The position numbers and the translations under genes are program-made. The notes under the pieces are model-generated. The model saw only the letters and a list, made by a program, of their open reading frames with translations. It did no database searches and was not told the origin of the DNA. This document shows positions 41,288 through 62,195 of a DNA stretch of 64,000 nt, piece by piece (position 1 is the stretch's first letter; each line of letters opens with the position of its first letter). Source of the stretch: Amoebidium appalachense (taxonomy: Eukaryota; Ichthyosporea); contig CAVNZM010000014.1 in assembly GCA_963693365.1 (NCBI GenBank), forward strand, positions 3,472,001 to 3,536,000. The letters run 5' to 3'.

Positions 41288-42278
41288 GGACTTTTATATC
41301 ATTCTATGCTCTCATGTAAAAGTCGTTCTAGGGCTTCCTTACGCGACATTTCTGCAACGATGATATACCAGGCTAGAGTGCAGTTTTGTAAGCTGGCATT
41401 TTTCAGATCTTCCATTATTATGAATAGCCATGGCATCCAATAATATTAGATTCAAAACTGATCGCTAGTGTCCGTTGTACAGCAACAACGAGTATAATTG
41501 ATAGTCACCTGTACACACGAGCCGGAAATTTAGACCATTGTAAAACCCGCGAGGGGGTTTTTTAGTTTAGTTTTGCCCCATGTTGCAGCCTCCGACAGGC
41601 CCCGGATGGGCCCTTAGTTTTTGTCTTGCCAGACCGCCTGGCCTTGTAGATACATATTTGGTTAACTACTTCATGAGCTATGTACATGCACCCTCGAGCC
41701 CGGAGGCTCAGTATGCAGTTCAAATAAAGTTTATGGTCATAATTATAAACCTTACAGTTTCTGAAATGCTTGTTGTTATATCTCGATGTGAATCAAAGCT
41801 TCCTCCCTCCCCCCGGCCCCCGTCCCCTTCAACTCAATGGGAAGCAAAGTTCCCCTTCCCCCCCCTCCCCCGACTCTTCCAATGCCAACCACAGCTTCCC
41901 CACCCATTCCCCCTTCCCTCCCCTTCCACACACACGCACACACTGGCACACACACATCCGCATGCACACACCTGGCCTCTCGGGTATTGTGGGGTGTGTA
42001 TGACTTGGACCCCTACTGAGGAAGGCCTATGCTTATAATGCATACTCTTTGTGTGCTTTGCACTTTGCATTGTGTTGTCATTTATCAGCAGTGCGCACTA
42101 TCACTCCTTCCTCTCACCCCTCCCTCACCCCTCCCTCCCCCCCCCCCCCCCCCCCCCCCCCCTTCCCCTCGAGATCCCATACAAACACGTGTACACCAAC
42201 AGCAGCAGCGACTCTCCAGGCGCCCCTATATTTACAAAACAATTCATTATCCGAACCTCCTTCCCCCCCCCTCCCCCC

Positions 42279-42331
<53 letters not shown>

Positions 42332-42871
42332 GGCGCCCTCCCCCTTACCCCACACAGGTAGTTATCACTGTCACTTAAGTAAGGTATAATGAACAGCGAA
42401 ATGAACGGGAAAAGACGGACCGGGTACCGATTTCTCTCCAGCCAATTACTTCAACCGTTCTAAGCATGGTCAAGTTCTAATTTAAACTTTCTGTGTATGC
42501 CGTACCAGGCAGCACGTGCAGTTCAACCGGGCCGAGGGTGGTGGTGATGGTGGTGGTGGTGGTGTGGGGGGGGGGAGGAGGGGGGAGGGGGGGGGAGGGG
42601 GGGGGGGGAAGGGGGGGGGAGGGGGGGGGGGGGGGGGGGGGGGACAGGAGGTTGGGGGGAGGAGAGAGGATGAAAGAACTCGAATTCATTTCGACAGACC
42701 CGGGGAGGGAGGGAGCTCCCGCCGAACCGCTCAGCCGCCCCCCCCCCCCCCCCCCCCCCCCCCTCCGGAAATTCTCCGGGGGGGAATTCCCACACATCTA
42801 TGCGCCAAGCACCCAAAAGTGCTATCCCTATCCCCAACGGTAAGTACCTCAGCCTGATGTTTGCCCGCCAG

Positions 42872-42916
<45 letters not shown>

Positions 42917-43147
42917 CCACCACCACCACTTCTCCTCGCCCCTGCCTGTCCACTTGCCAGAATTGTTTATGCTAGCCCCTGGTCATGATGTAGCACTATA
43001 TAAAAAAAATGTTATATCTCCACATATGGTGTAAGTGTAACACCGATTTTTTACATGTATATCTTGTTGGGTGGAAGTACTGTTGGCCTTGGTGCCGACA
43101 AATCATCACAGCTCACCTACATGTCGTTAATAAACAGCACATCCACA

Positions 43148-43185
<38 letters not shown>

Positions 43186-43496
43186 AGCACTATATTAGAT
43201 TTTGATTTTTTTTCCAGGGGCCGGAATCACTGCCAAAGACTTCCGATGCAATGGATCACGTGCCTCATACTACCGGGGTCACCCGCAACTTGTAACTATA
43301 TGCAAATATATGCGAACATATGCGAACAAATGCGAAAATACGCAACTTGCGGGTAGACCCCTTCGAAGTTCTGCCCAGAGCAGAATTTTTCTTAAAGGCG
43401 GCTGGAGGGCACAGCTAATATATTGGTCAATAACTGTGAAGTGGCAGAGGATTCCGAAGCAAATTTTTTATAGACCGACTATGTTTATTTCAGTTC

Positions 43497-43555
<59 letters not shown>

Positions 43556-44180
43556 TTCCCACCCCCTCGTCCTCTCCGCTCTCCCTGACCCCCTGTGGCA
43601 CCCTACCCCCTATTCTACCCCCCCCCCCCCCCCCCCCTTTTTAATGCCTGCTAACGCCTCTTACCAATCCCCTATGCCCTGTTCCATGGCCAAGCTTGCT
43701 CCCCCCCCCCCCCCTCCCCCTCCCCCCCCTTCCCCCCTCCCCGCTCACTCCCCCCCTACTCCTCCTCCTCCTCCTCCTTCAGATCCGATGTCTCAGTGAA
43801 GGTCTACCCATCTTTTGCATCGCCACTAATAAGGAACAAACCTATGTCACAAATATCAGCCGCACAACGCACAATATATAGCAGTTCTACCCGGGACACA
43901 CACTCGCCACCCATTCCGATGCACACGAAGTTCGCACATGTACATCATGCGCATGTTGATTGTAGCCCATGTGCGAATGGGAATCAACGCGGCCTGCATC
44001 AGTGTAGGTTCCGAAACAGGCAGGCCTAACACTGTATTAAGTCGTCAAGCTGTGCTGCAACGCACGTGCACGTGGCATGCGTGCACATGGACATGTGCAT
44101 GTCGAGACCTCCGCATCCTTCAATTCCCCGGCCGTGCTCGGCTGTCCTTTCCACCCCTGCTGGTACACGACGCTCTACTT
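41231..44180. repeat. Intergenic DNA with poly-C/G tracts
   Basis: T15G23 at 41252-41289 just after the tyrosinase 2 stop. C runs at 42140-42162, 42285-42317, 42740-42764, 42872-42915, 43150-43185, 43498-43555, 43620-43637 and 43701-43714. G tracts at 42568-42643. Unique pieces have no gene that I can support. Confidence 0.85.
43276..43360. repeat. Hairpin whose loop is a 10-bp tandem repeat
   Basis: GGGTCACCCGCAA (43277-43289) pairs with TTGCGGGTAGACCC (43346-43359), 13 pairs with one bulge. The loop holds about five decamers of the form ATATGCGAAC (43298-43341). Confidence 0.8.
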
Positions 44181-44183
44181 TTG

Positions 44184-44364
44184 TGACGTCATACGTCGGC
44201 GTTCGTGAGTTTTGATTGGCCACCATTTTTTTCAGGCTTTTGTTCACTCAGTTTTTACAGGCTGCTTTTTACATAGCCATAGTCCGACATATAGCTTTAG
44301 GTGTGTGTGGAGGTAATCCTTACACGAATCATAATAAGGGGGATTACATATATCAGCTTATAAA
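44184..44364 (+). promoter_or_regulatory. CRE-, CCAAT- and TATA-like sites upstream of the UPF0132-like gene
   Basis: TGACGTCA (44184-44191), ATTGG (44215-44219, CCAAT on the other strand) and TATAAA (44359-44364) precede the ATG at 44527. They are short motifs, so individually weak. Confidence 0.4.
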
Positions 44365-44526
44365 GAGTCGAGATTCATTAAGCGGTTTTTCTACAACGCA
44401 GCCCCCAAGGGTCCGCAATACAGTACCCTTTCTTGATAACAAAAATAGTAAGCTTCAATTTCTTGCCATTCCTTCGTTTCACCCACTTATAATCACCAGG
44501 AGACATATACAACAGTCGTATATAAA

Positions 44527-49988
<5,462 letters not shown>

Positions 49989-50285
49989 TGGCTTCCCCCA
50001 CTTTTTCTGTGTGTGTGTAGTTTATGTGTGGTGGCATTTGCTGCATGTTCGAGTGTTTTGGGGGGGTTGGGGGTTTTTAATGTCGGAAAGCTTGTGCTAT
50101 CAAAGCTGGTAACAACGGGGTCGGTTTTTTCTTTTTCTGTGCTTTTTGTCAATGAGGGCAGGTCTGCAAGTGCTTGTTTGTATTCATTGTCAGTGGACTC
50201 CATTTCCAACCAGTGGGCGAGGTCGATATTTTAGTTCTGTGGGTGTGCGGTGGTGTGAACACCGTCATGGGGGAGGGAAAAAAAA

Positions 50286-50317
<32 letters not shown>

Positions 50318-51174
50318 AAGGAGGGTAGGGAGTTGTTGAAAGGACATTGCAGGTGTGTAGATAGCCTGACTTACTTGATGTTTTCCATATATGGGGGGTT
50401 ACATGGGCACCAATCATCTTCTGGAACAGGGTGTCATAGAGGCCAAGTTGTAATAATGACAACATGTTTTAAGAGTTATAAAAGAATAACATTGAATTGT
50501 CGATTTTCAGACTAGAAAGATGTTTTCTAGGAGCCCCCCCTCCCCCCCTTTTTTCCTAGGACCCTACTGTCGTTTTTTTTTTTTTTTCCCGCCTTTTTTT
50601 TTTTTTTGGTTCTGGAGAAAACACCCGTGGTTAATCTTTTTGGATGGACATCTGTTTTTGCGAAGGTGCGCTTGCTACTGTTGAACTGTGATATATAGGC
50701 TTTTTTTACGCTGGATTTTATCCAAGACTTTCTTGTGTAATACTATATCTATCATATCTATCTAAATCTAACTCTGGCACTCTCCCGAGGTATATTACAA
50801 TTATACAACATATAAATAAAGGCAAAGCATGCAGGGCGGGAGACTGACACGTACCATTTATAAAATCGGTAAGATGGTGAACTTGAATTGTTTATGCAAG
50901 AATGCTTTGAGAGCTTGCTTTTTTATAATTATCATATGCACACCTGAAGAATAAAATACCAGCCACGCACAGGCATGCACACCCGTGCCCGCGCGCGCAC
51001 ACACACGCACGTACGGAAGTTTTTTTTTTTTGTGTGAGCGTCACTGGCACGTGCAACCAGCCTCTCCCCCCCCCCCCCCCCCCCCCCCCCCATCCCCACT
51101 TCGAACACACACACACACTGCCAGAGTCAAAATTTTGTATGTGTGCATTCACGGTACAGGCACTCACAACTATC

Positions 51175-51213
<39 letters not shown>

Positions 51214-51223
51214 CCCCGTGGGC

Positions 51224-51264
<41 letters not shown>

Positions 51265-51524
51265 CTACTACTATGTACCTCCATCACACGCACGACACTT
51301 CGACACTTTGATACATTGTACAGATGCTTCCTGATTCCCTTGGTATTTTAAACTCACCACAACGGCAAAACCTTGTCGAGCACACACGCACGACCAATCA
51401 AACAAATGTTTCTTTCACATGGTTGTAACATTTTATTTCCTTTGATCTTCCTTTTGCGACTGCCGCATATGGCATTGCCATTGCCAGTTTATTATTTCAG
51501 CAGACACCAAATCACTGTGTGCAC
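49989..51524. other. Intergenic region between the UPF0132-like gene and gene A
   Basis: 3' flank with G tract 50288-50317, T runs near 50572-50610, a likely poly(A) signal AATAAA at 50815-50820, C tracts at 51067-51090 and 51176-51210, and A36 at 51225-51260. No gene. Confidence 0.7.
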
Positions 51525-51866
51525 TTAGTACTTCTTGCTGCGGCGGTAGTAGCCCCCATAGCCCATTAGCCGCCCATGGCCATAGCCCACACCGAGGGGC
51601 AAAACACCCTGCCCCCACCCCATTGGCTGCCTGAAGCCCTGCCCCCACCCCATTGGCTGCCCGTAGCCCTGCCCCCACCCCATTGGCTGGTTCAGGCCCC
51701 CATAGCCCTGCCCCCACAGCGGCTGGCTGATGGCGGGCTGCACCACAGACTGCTTGACGGCGAGGGGGGCTGTGGACGTGTGAATTTGTTGGGTATAGGT
51801 GTGTCACCGTGTGTGGGGTATCATGTGTGCGTGTGTGTACATGTGTATGTGTGGTTGGCTGGGTGA

Positions 51867-51905
<39 letters not shown>

Positions 51906-53028
51906 TAAATGCCTCGTCTGCCTCGTGTGCAAGTGTGGTGTCAGATTGTGTTTCAAAGTGGATGGAAAGTCTAAGGGCGTGTTTGGCAGCGCAGTTATAA
52001 CGTCTTTTCATCGTAGTCGTCTTTTCGCGCAATACCACGAATACAAATTTGTTTCGTGCCAAACACGCCGCAGAATTATATCTCGCGAAAAGACGATGGG
52101 ATCGCATAATTATATCCGTCTTTTTGAAAATCACCTCCGGAGGTGATTTTCGAATCGATATAACTTTAAGCCAATCATAAGCGACGTAAACTTCTATTGG
52201 ATCGATCCGATCCAATCCAGTTTTAAAACTGCCGCGAACCATTTATGGTTATTTTGGCTTTGAGTTTGTGTAAACCGGATCAGTGCCTGCTCTTTTCCAA
52301 AAAAAGCCTTTGTCAAATTAGATACTAATCAAAAACAATAGAAGATATACCAAAATGCCTTTATGAATAAAATAGATATAAAAAGCGGCAAACTACGCTT
52401 AAATATGACTTGTTATTGCACTTCAAAGTACTAAATGTATAATTATCGTTTTACATCCCTCCGCCCAATCAAACATCTGAACAATACACTTTTAGCATTC
52501 CATTGATGAAACATAAATACGATCGAGCGAGCTTGACATCAGTGTTTAGGTGTGTTTGGCATGCCATAATCGTATTATTATTGCCCCTAAATACGCATAC
52601 CTCAAAATTATTTGTCTTTTCGCACAATAATACGAATACGATTATTTTCGGCTGCCAAACACGCCCTAAACAAAGAATATAAAGCTGCTCACATCAGAAA
52701 CAATATGATGCATCAACGACATCGTCACAAAAAATTTAGTGTGGAGGTGCAACAACTTAAGTTACGACCCGGGGTCTGAAAAGGTGATTATTCAGAGAGT
52801 GAATAATTTCTACAATTTTTTGAGTACTGTTTGCACCAGTGAAAAAGGGAGACAGAGCAACACCTATGATTTCTCCTCGAAGCTATTCAAAATGTGCCAA
52901 TGCGCGCCCAAAAAGAGTAAGTAAGTGAGGCCTTTGGCCATGGGGACGAGTGAAGCGGGCCGAAAGATGGGATAGAATGTATGGGTGGGCTGGACCAGGT
53001 GGGTGGGTGGGTATTTGGGTGGGTGGGT

Positions 53029-53084
<56 letters not shown>

Positions 53085-53366
53085 TATTGAAGAAAAAAAA
53101 AGAGAAAAAAAGCAGGCTGTCTCTTCAGCAGCTGCTTTGCGCCGTGGCTAAAAGGTGTACTGCAAATTAAAGAAGCGAGATAATTCAATTTGCGGAAAGC
53201 GAGAGAATTCGATGTTGCACGCACCTACGACGGGGGCCACCGGCACGGCCACGGGCTTGGCCACGACCACGGCGGGGCCACTCTTCTTGCCGCCGGCCTC
53301 GGCGGGGCCAAACACATAGGCGGCAGTGACAGCCACGGCGCAAAGCAGCTGCGGAAGGGACCGCAT
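51525..53366 (-). CDS. Gene A: secreted Gly/Gln/Tyr/Trp-rich decapeptide-repeat protein
   Basis: Two exons on the minus strand, 53366-53225 and 51769-51525, 128 residues, TAA stop. Exon 1 encodes a signal peptide ([13 protein letters not shown] ... EA) and a Lys/Pro/Val segment ([14 protein letters not shown]). Exon 2 encodes [20 protein letters not shown], three decapeptide units of the type [10 protein letters not shown], then VLPLGVGYG, a GGYYRR turn and a basic end SKKY. No known family. The pattern recalls structural or adhesive repeat proteins. The 1455-base intron holds a MITE-like element and a G50 tract. AATAAA on the coding strand lies 32 bases past the stop. Confidence 0.85.
51865..51904. 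repeat. Poly-G tract in gene A intron
   Basis: About 34 G on the plus strand. A second, longer G tract is at 53031-53083. Confidence 0.9.
51975..52666. mobile_element. MITE-like inverted-repeat element in gene A intron (Tourist/Harbinger-like)
   Basis: Perfect 16-bp terminal inverted repeats GGGCGTGTTTGGCAGC (51975-51990) and its complement (52651-52666), flanked by TAA on both sides (51972-51974, 52667-52669). A TAA/TTA target duplication with a GGG...TGTTTGG end is typical of PIF/Harbinger MITEs. Each end is itself a shorter hairpin unit (about 51975-52067 and 52546-52666), so the element may be composite. No transposase. Confidence 0.75.
52126..52151. repeat. Perfect 26-bp palindrome inside the MITE-like element
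   Basis: GAAAATCACCTCC followed directly by its reverse complement, with no loop. Confidence 0.9.
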
Positions 53367-54126
53367 GGCGGTGGGTTGGTGGGAATTTCGGTGAAAAATT
53401 TTTTAAGGCTGTATGTAAAAGTGGTTGAGCTACTTACTCGGAATGGAAGTGGGCCTGTGGTGGGTTGGTGTGAAACTAGACAGTATTTATACACATTTGT
53501 GTTCCCCGGGGTCGCGTGCATCTGGTGTAAGTGTCGTGCTGCCTCACAGCCTGGTAGGATTCGATAAACACAGTGACATGGTACAGCAATGTAGCACGCG
53601 AGTTGGGCCGGACGAGCTTGAGACACGATAGATGACGTATTGTCACGTGCGTGTAGACTCATGTACATACAGGCACACATGTACACGTCAACGCATGCAT
53701 GTATATGCGAGCTGACCTCGTGCACATATGAAACACCATCTGTACATGTGCACCCACCATGCCGCTGTACGGAGGCTCAAACGACCACACCTGCCGCATG
53801 CGCAAACGAAGAGTGTTGGACGACAGGGTTTAAAACTTGAGAGCACAACAAACCAATCAGATTGACGAATAAAGTTTTCAATAAACCTGAATAGATCTTG
53901 CCTGGCATGCGATTTAGGCGTAACGTTGCAGCCGTTGAAAAGCAACCTCACAGCCGCCCCAAGCGCACATTTCCGGGACCGGGTCCAGGGGTACAAAAGG
54001 ACACCCTCCTCGTTGACTTTTCAAACATCAACCCTTGCCAATTTGCCCGAGTTGAGTACATCGGAAGCTTCATCCACAAATCCATTAACTGTTCCCGTAC
54101 TACCATTTTCCACATCCCCCGCCGCC
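53367..54126. promoter_or_regulatory. Divergent promoter between genes A and B
   Basis: About 760 bases. Toward B: GTACAAAAGGACACCCTCC at 53991, 136 bases before the ATG. Toward A: a TATAAATACTG on the minus strand (complement of 53487-53497). In the middle: CCAATCAGATTGACGAATAA (53853) and GAATAGATCTTG (53889). The same motifs recur between genes C and D. Confidence 0.7.
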
Positions 54127-54508
54127 ATGCCGTCTCTTCCACAGCTGCTTTGCGCCGTGGCTGCCACTGCCGCCTGTGTGTTTGGCCCCGCCGAGGCCGG
54201 CGGCAAGAAGAGTGGCCCCGCCGTGGTCGTGGCCCAGCCCGCGGCCGTGCCGGTGGCCCCCGTCGTAGGTGCGTGCAACATTGAATTTTGAACCGCCCCT
54301 TTTTTTGTGTCTATATACCCCTTTCTTTCTCCAACATGCCCTACTGGCTACCCGGCTTTACTACTACGCTACGTTTTTGCGGTTTTTTAAATCAAGTCCT
54401 AATTGCCCAATTAATCTTGCCAAGTTGCCGGGCGGTTTAACCTTTTTTTTAAGTTCATATCCCCTTCCCCTCCCCCCCCCCCCCCCCCCTCCCGCCCCCC
54501 GGTCCCCC

Positions 54509-54539
<31 letters not shown>

Positions 54540-55227
54540 AAAAAAAAAAAAAAAGAATACGTCTTCCCTCATAATCTATGTACCACCCTTGTTTTGGAAG
54601 AGCTGTAATCTTACAAACAAAAACAACCTCCCCCCTTTCCCCCCCCCCCCCCCCCCCCCCTCCCTCACCCCTCAAAGGCTCGACACACCATTAGCAGCAC
54701 CCACGCACCATGTTGACCGACACATTCCCCCCCCCCTCCCCCCCTTCCCCCTCTCCCGGCCCCCCATCCGCCCCCCCCCCACCCCGCCCCTTCCCGAGGG
54801 AGGTGGAGAATGCTGAGGCCTATTGCTTCTTCCCACATCCCTCTCAGACTAGTTTGATTTTTAACTACCCCTGAGGCTCTAGCACACTTAAACAAATAAT
54901 CATAATCAAAACATGTACCCTCCCCCAGCACCCCTTGCCGTCAAGCAGTCTGTGGTGCAGCCCGCCATCAGCCAGCCGCTGTGGGGGCAGGGCTATGGGG
55001 GCCTGAACCAGCCAATGGGGTGGGGGCAGGTCTACGGGCAGCCAATGGGGTTGGGGCAGGTCTACAGGCAGCCAATGGGGTGGGGGCAGGGCTACGGGCA
55101 GCCAATGGGGTGGGGGCAGGGCTACGGGCTGCCAATGGGGTGGGGGCAGGGTGTTTTGCCCCTCGGTGTGGGCTATGGGCGGCCAATGGGCTATGGGGGC
55201 TACTACCACCGCGGCAAGAAGTACTGA
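54127..55227 (+). CDS. Gene B: secreted decapeptide-repeat protein
   Basis: Exons 54127-54268 and 54929-55227, 146 residues, TGA stop. Exon 1 is 142 bases, as in all four genes, and encodes [20 protein letters not shown] with cleavage expected after AEA. Exon 2 has five decapeptide units; some are changed (GQVYG, GLGQVYR, GLPMGWG), so this copy is the longest and most varied. It ends GGYYHRGKKY. AATAAA is at 55259. Divergent partner is gene A. Confidence 0.87.
54504..54554. repeat. C26A25 composite tract in gene B intron
   Basis: Pure C run passing directly into a pure A run, equivalent to T25G26 on the other strand. Confidence 0.9.
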
Positions 55228-55264
55228 GTGCACACAGTGATTTGGCATCTGCTAAAATAATAAA

Positions 55265-58682
<3,418 letters not shown>

Positions 58683-58719
58683 TTTATTATTTCAACAGAG
58701 GCCAAATCACTGTGTGCAC

Positions 58720-59517
58720 TCAGTACTTCTTGCCGCGGCGGTAGTAGCCCCCATAGCTCATTGGCTGCCCATAGCCCACACCGAGGGGCAAAACACCCTG
58801 CCCCCACCCCATTGGCTGCCCGTAGCCCTGCCCCCACCCCATTGGCTGCCCGTAGCCCCACCCCATTGGCTGCCCGTAGCCCTGCCCCCACCCCATTGGC
58901 TGCCCGTAGCCCTGCCCCCACCCCATTGGCTGGTTCAGGCCCCCATAGCCCTGCCCCCACAGCGGCTGGCTGATGGCGGGCTGCACCACAGACTGCTTGA
59001 CGGCAAGGGGGGCTGTGGGAGGGTGCATGTCAAATTTCCATACAGTGTATTGGTGTGTGTGTGTGGTGGTGGTGGTGGTGGTGGTGGTGGTGGTGGGGGG
59101 GGGGGGGGGGGGAGGGGGGGACGTTCACAGGACGTAGGCACGGAAGTGCGATCGCTCGTGTGGTGTGAAAAGAAGATTAATTGCAGAGGTTGTGAAGCCG
59201 TCAAGTTTAAAAACCGAAGTCTTGAGTCCGTATGGGAGGTGTGGCACATAAAAAAACACTCACCGTTAAAAAAGAATTATGTGCGGTCGCTAAATGCCAA
59301 AACCTCAAAGCCTCTGCCTAAAGAAAAACCAGCGGCCTATAGATTTGTGTTCAGACAATTCCAGCTGGTAGATGAAGAAACGGGGTGTTTTCCCCCATGG
59401 CTCCTCAATTGGTGGACGGACTCCGAGGAAAAATCTCAAAAAAGGATATATATGTGTGGGAGACGCCGAGGGGAGGGGGCTGGGGAGGAGGGGGAGGGAG
59501 GGGAAGGGCGGTGAGGT

Positions 59518-59558
<41 letters not shown>

Positions 59559-59647
59559 CTGGGAGGCGGGGAGAGGGAAAGGGCGGGGAGGTGGGAGGTA
59601 GGGGGGGGGGGGGGGAGGGGGGGGGAGCCGGGTTAAGCTGTAGGGGA

Positions 59648-59685
<38 letters not shown>

Positions 59686-59926
59686 GGAGGGGGGGGGGAG
59701 TATCAATAATGAGCTCGCGATTGGGAGAGTTCGTGGGAGAAAGCTATGCATTATACTTGCAGAAATTCAATCTTGCGCACACACCTACGACGGGGGCCAC
59801 TGGCACAGCCACGGGCTGGGCCACGACCACGGCGGGGCCACTCTTCTTGCCGCCGGCCTCGGCGGAGCCAAACACACAGGCGGCAGTGGCAGCCACGGCG
59901 CAAAGCAGCTGCGGAAGGGACGGCAT
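58720..59926 (-). CDS. Gene C: secreted decapeptide-repeat protein
   Basis: Minus strand, exons 59926-59785 and 59012-58720, 144 residues, TGA stop. The signal peptide and pro-region are almost identical to B and D ([20 protein letters not shown]). Exon 2 has five decapeptide units; one has lost two residues (QPMGWGYG), an in-frame unit contraction. It ends GGYYRRGKKY. The coding-strand AATAAA is the complement of 58683-58688. The intron holds (GGT)n at 59066-59094 and long G tracts at 59518-59684. Confidence 0.87.
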
Positions 59927-60845
59927 GGCGGCGGGTTGGTGGGAAAGAGAGAGACTGTAAACGGCGGTTGAGGTGCACGTGAATAGAAGGGAAGTGGCCA
60001 GATCTGTTGCTCGGTTGGTGTGAAAACTTACAGTATTTACACTTGTGTTCCCATGCACCTGTCACACGTTAATACGTGTAAATGCTGCGATTCGATAAAC
60101 GTGACATGGTAGCACGCGGGTTGGGACGAGACACGGTGAAAGCATTGACACGTGTATGCGCACGCAGGCTCATATCACGGATAGCGACACACCGACGCGT
60201 ATTCCGACGCGTACGTACGTGGGGGCATTTACAAATGGCGATGTCGTGTACACACATAACACGTTAATCTGTGCACCGCGCCGGTCGTTCGTCACTTTCC
60301 GTGTGAAATATCATTGGAACTTGTAGGGGAAGCTGTTTCCGTCATATGGACAACAACATGGAGTGCGCAACACTGCAAGCAGTGGGTGCAGTGCACAGTC
60401 ACGGTGCGATCAATCAGAACCTGAGAGTCTTAGTCAGGGAAGGTGACCCAATCAGATTGAAGAATAAGCTTGAATAGATCTTGCATACCAATGTGACCCA
60501 ATCAGATCGAAGAATAAACAAAAATAGATCTTGATACCCTGCCAGTGTGATGTGCCCCCAGGACTCGAGGAGGCTCTTCGCGTGCCCGTAAATTGCACTC
60601 ATGCGCATGTACCTACACTGGGAGGAGCCCTGACAGTGTGGCTAGTACGTAATGCCCGAAACAACCTGTAAATGGCATCGTGGTGGTGACATTTGCATGC
60701 GTTTTGGACGTATCGTTGACACGGCAAAAGACAACCGTCACGAAGGCGCTACATTTTCGGGGCCGCTGGTTCGACGAGTACAAAAGGACACCCTCCTCGA
60801 TAAATTTTTACACACCTTAACCCTTGCCAACACCAACCCGCCGCC
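59927..60845. promoter_or_regulatory. Divergent promoter between genes C and D
   Basis: About 920 bases. Toward D: GTACAAAAGGACACCCTCC at 60778, 68 bases before the ATG. Toward C: a minus-strand GTAAATACTG (complement of 60033-60042). The CCAATCAGAT...GAATAAG and AATAGATCTTG block found between A and B is tandemly doubled here with a period of 50 bases (60444-60493, 60494-60543). Confidence 0.7.
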
Positions 60846-62111
60846 ATGCCGTCCCTTCCGCAGCTGCTTTGCGCCGTGGCTGCCACCGCCGCCTGTGTGT
60901 TTGGCCCCGCCGAGGCCGGCGGCAAGAAGAGTGGCCCCGCCGTGGTCGTGGCCCAGCCCGTGGCCGTGCCGGTGGCACCCGTCGTAGGTGGGTGTTTTTC
61001 AAATCCACACATATGCAATCCCCATACGTCTCTAACTCCCGACCAAAGTGAAACCAAAAGATCTCTCGTTTCCTGTACATATCGATACTCTATGTACCCC
61101 ATTGGCACTTTCTCGAGTCTTCCGAAGGATCCAAAATGTCCGCTTTCTTAGCAATATCAAGCCCCCTCCTCATCACCCCCCCCCCCCCCCCCCCCCCCCC
61201 TCCCCTCCCCTTGTCCCCCGCCCCAACCCCCTCTCTCCCCCTCTCCCCCGTTGAGTCATTTTTGCATAATTTTTCCTTTCACGCGCCCTCCGATTCTCTT
61301 ATCACACATTCCCCCACCTCTAGTATGTAGGAAACGGTCCTATCGTATACCTCTCCCTTTCCCTCCGCCTCGGGGGGCGCCTCCAAAGCGAGCCCCTCCC
61401 CCCCCCCCCCCCCTTCCCCCGCCCCCCCGCCCCCAATACCGCATCCCCCCCCTCTCCGCCCACGCCCTTTGGTACAGCATGATCAATTTGCTATCCGAGT
61501 CGGCCACTATTGATGAAGGTGAAAAAAAAGAACTGACAAAAGTCATAATTTTCTCCTTCCCAAGCTGTGATGGGTTAGAAACCTGCACACGCAAACACGT
61601 GCAACTGTCCCCAGCACTCCCCCCCCCCTCAGCCCCCCTGGAGTCCCCCCTCTCCCCCCGGGCTCTTCGTGATGAGCAATGTACTTGTTGTATACTATTT
61701 GTTGAGCATGAAAAAACTGACAATATCATATTAAAGATTTTCTCCTCCCCCACCTGTGAATATTCCAAAACCTGCACACTCGCAAAACATGTGTAACACC
61801 CACCCAAACACACACATGTACATTTAATTCACACATCCACAGCCCCCCTTGCCGTCAAGCAGTCTGTGGTGCAGCCCGCCATCAGCCAGCCGCTGTGGGG
61901 GCAGGGCTATGCGGGCCTGAACCAGCCAATGGGGTGGAGGCAGGGCTACGGGCAGCCAATGGGGTGGGGGCAGGGCTACGGGCAGCCAATGGGGTGGGGC
62001 CAGGGCTACGGGCAGCCAATGGGGTGGGGACAGGGTGTTTTGCCCCTCGGTGTGGGCTATGGGCGGCCAATGGGCTATGGGGGCTACTACCGCCGCAGCA
62101 AAAAGTTCTAA
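60846..62111 (+). CDS. Gene D: secreted decapeptide-repeat protein
   Basis: Exons 60846-60987 and 61843-62111, 136 residues, TAA stop. The signal peptide is identical to gene B. Exon 2 has four decapeptide units, the first with Arg for Gly (PMGWRQGYG). It ends [10 protein letters not shown], so the last aromatic is Phe rather than Tyr. AATAAA is at 62190. The 855-base intron has C tracts (61170-61200, 61397-61412). Confidence 0.87.
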
Positions 62112-62195
62112 GTGCACACAGTTATTTGGCGTGTGCTGAAATAACTTATGAAAGATGCAATGGCAGTGCCAATGGCATTTTGTGAAGCGAATAAA

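Noticed and set aside
53164-53224. Alternative longer first exon of gene A through the donor
   Set aside because: The read-through has no counterpart in B-D, where a GT donor at the identical position and phase is conserved.
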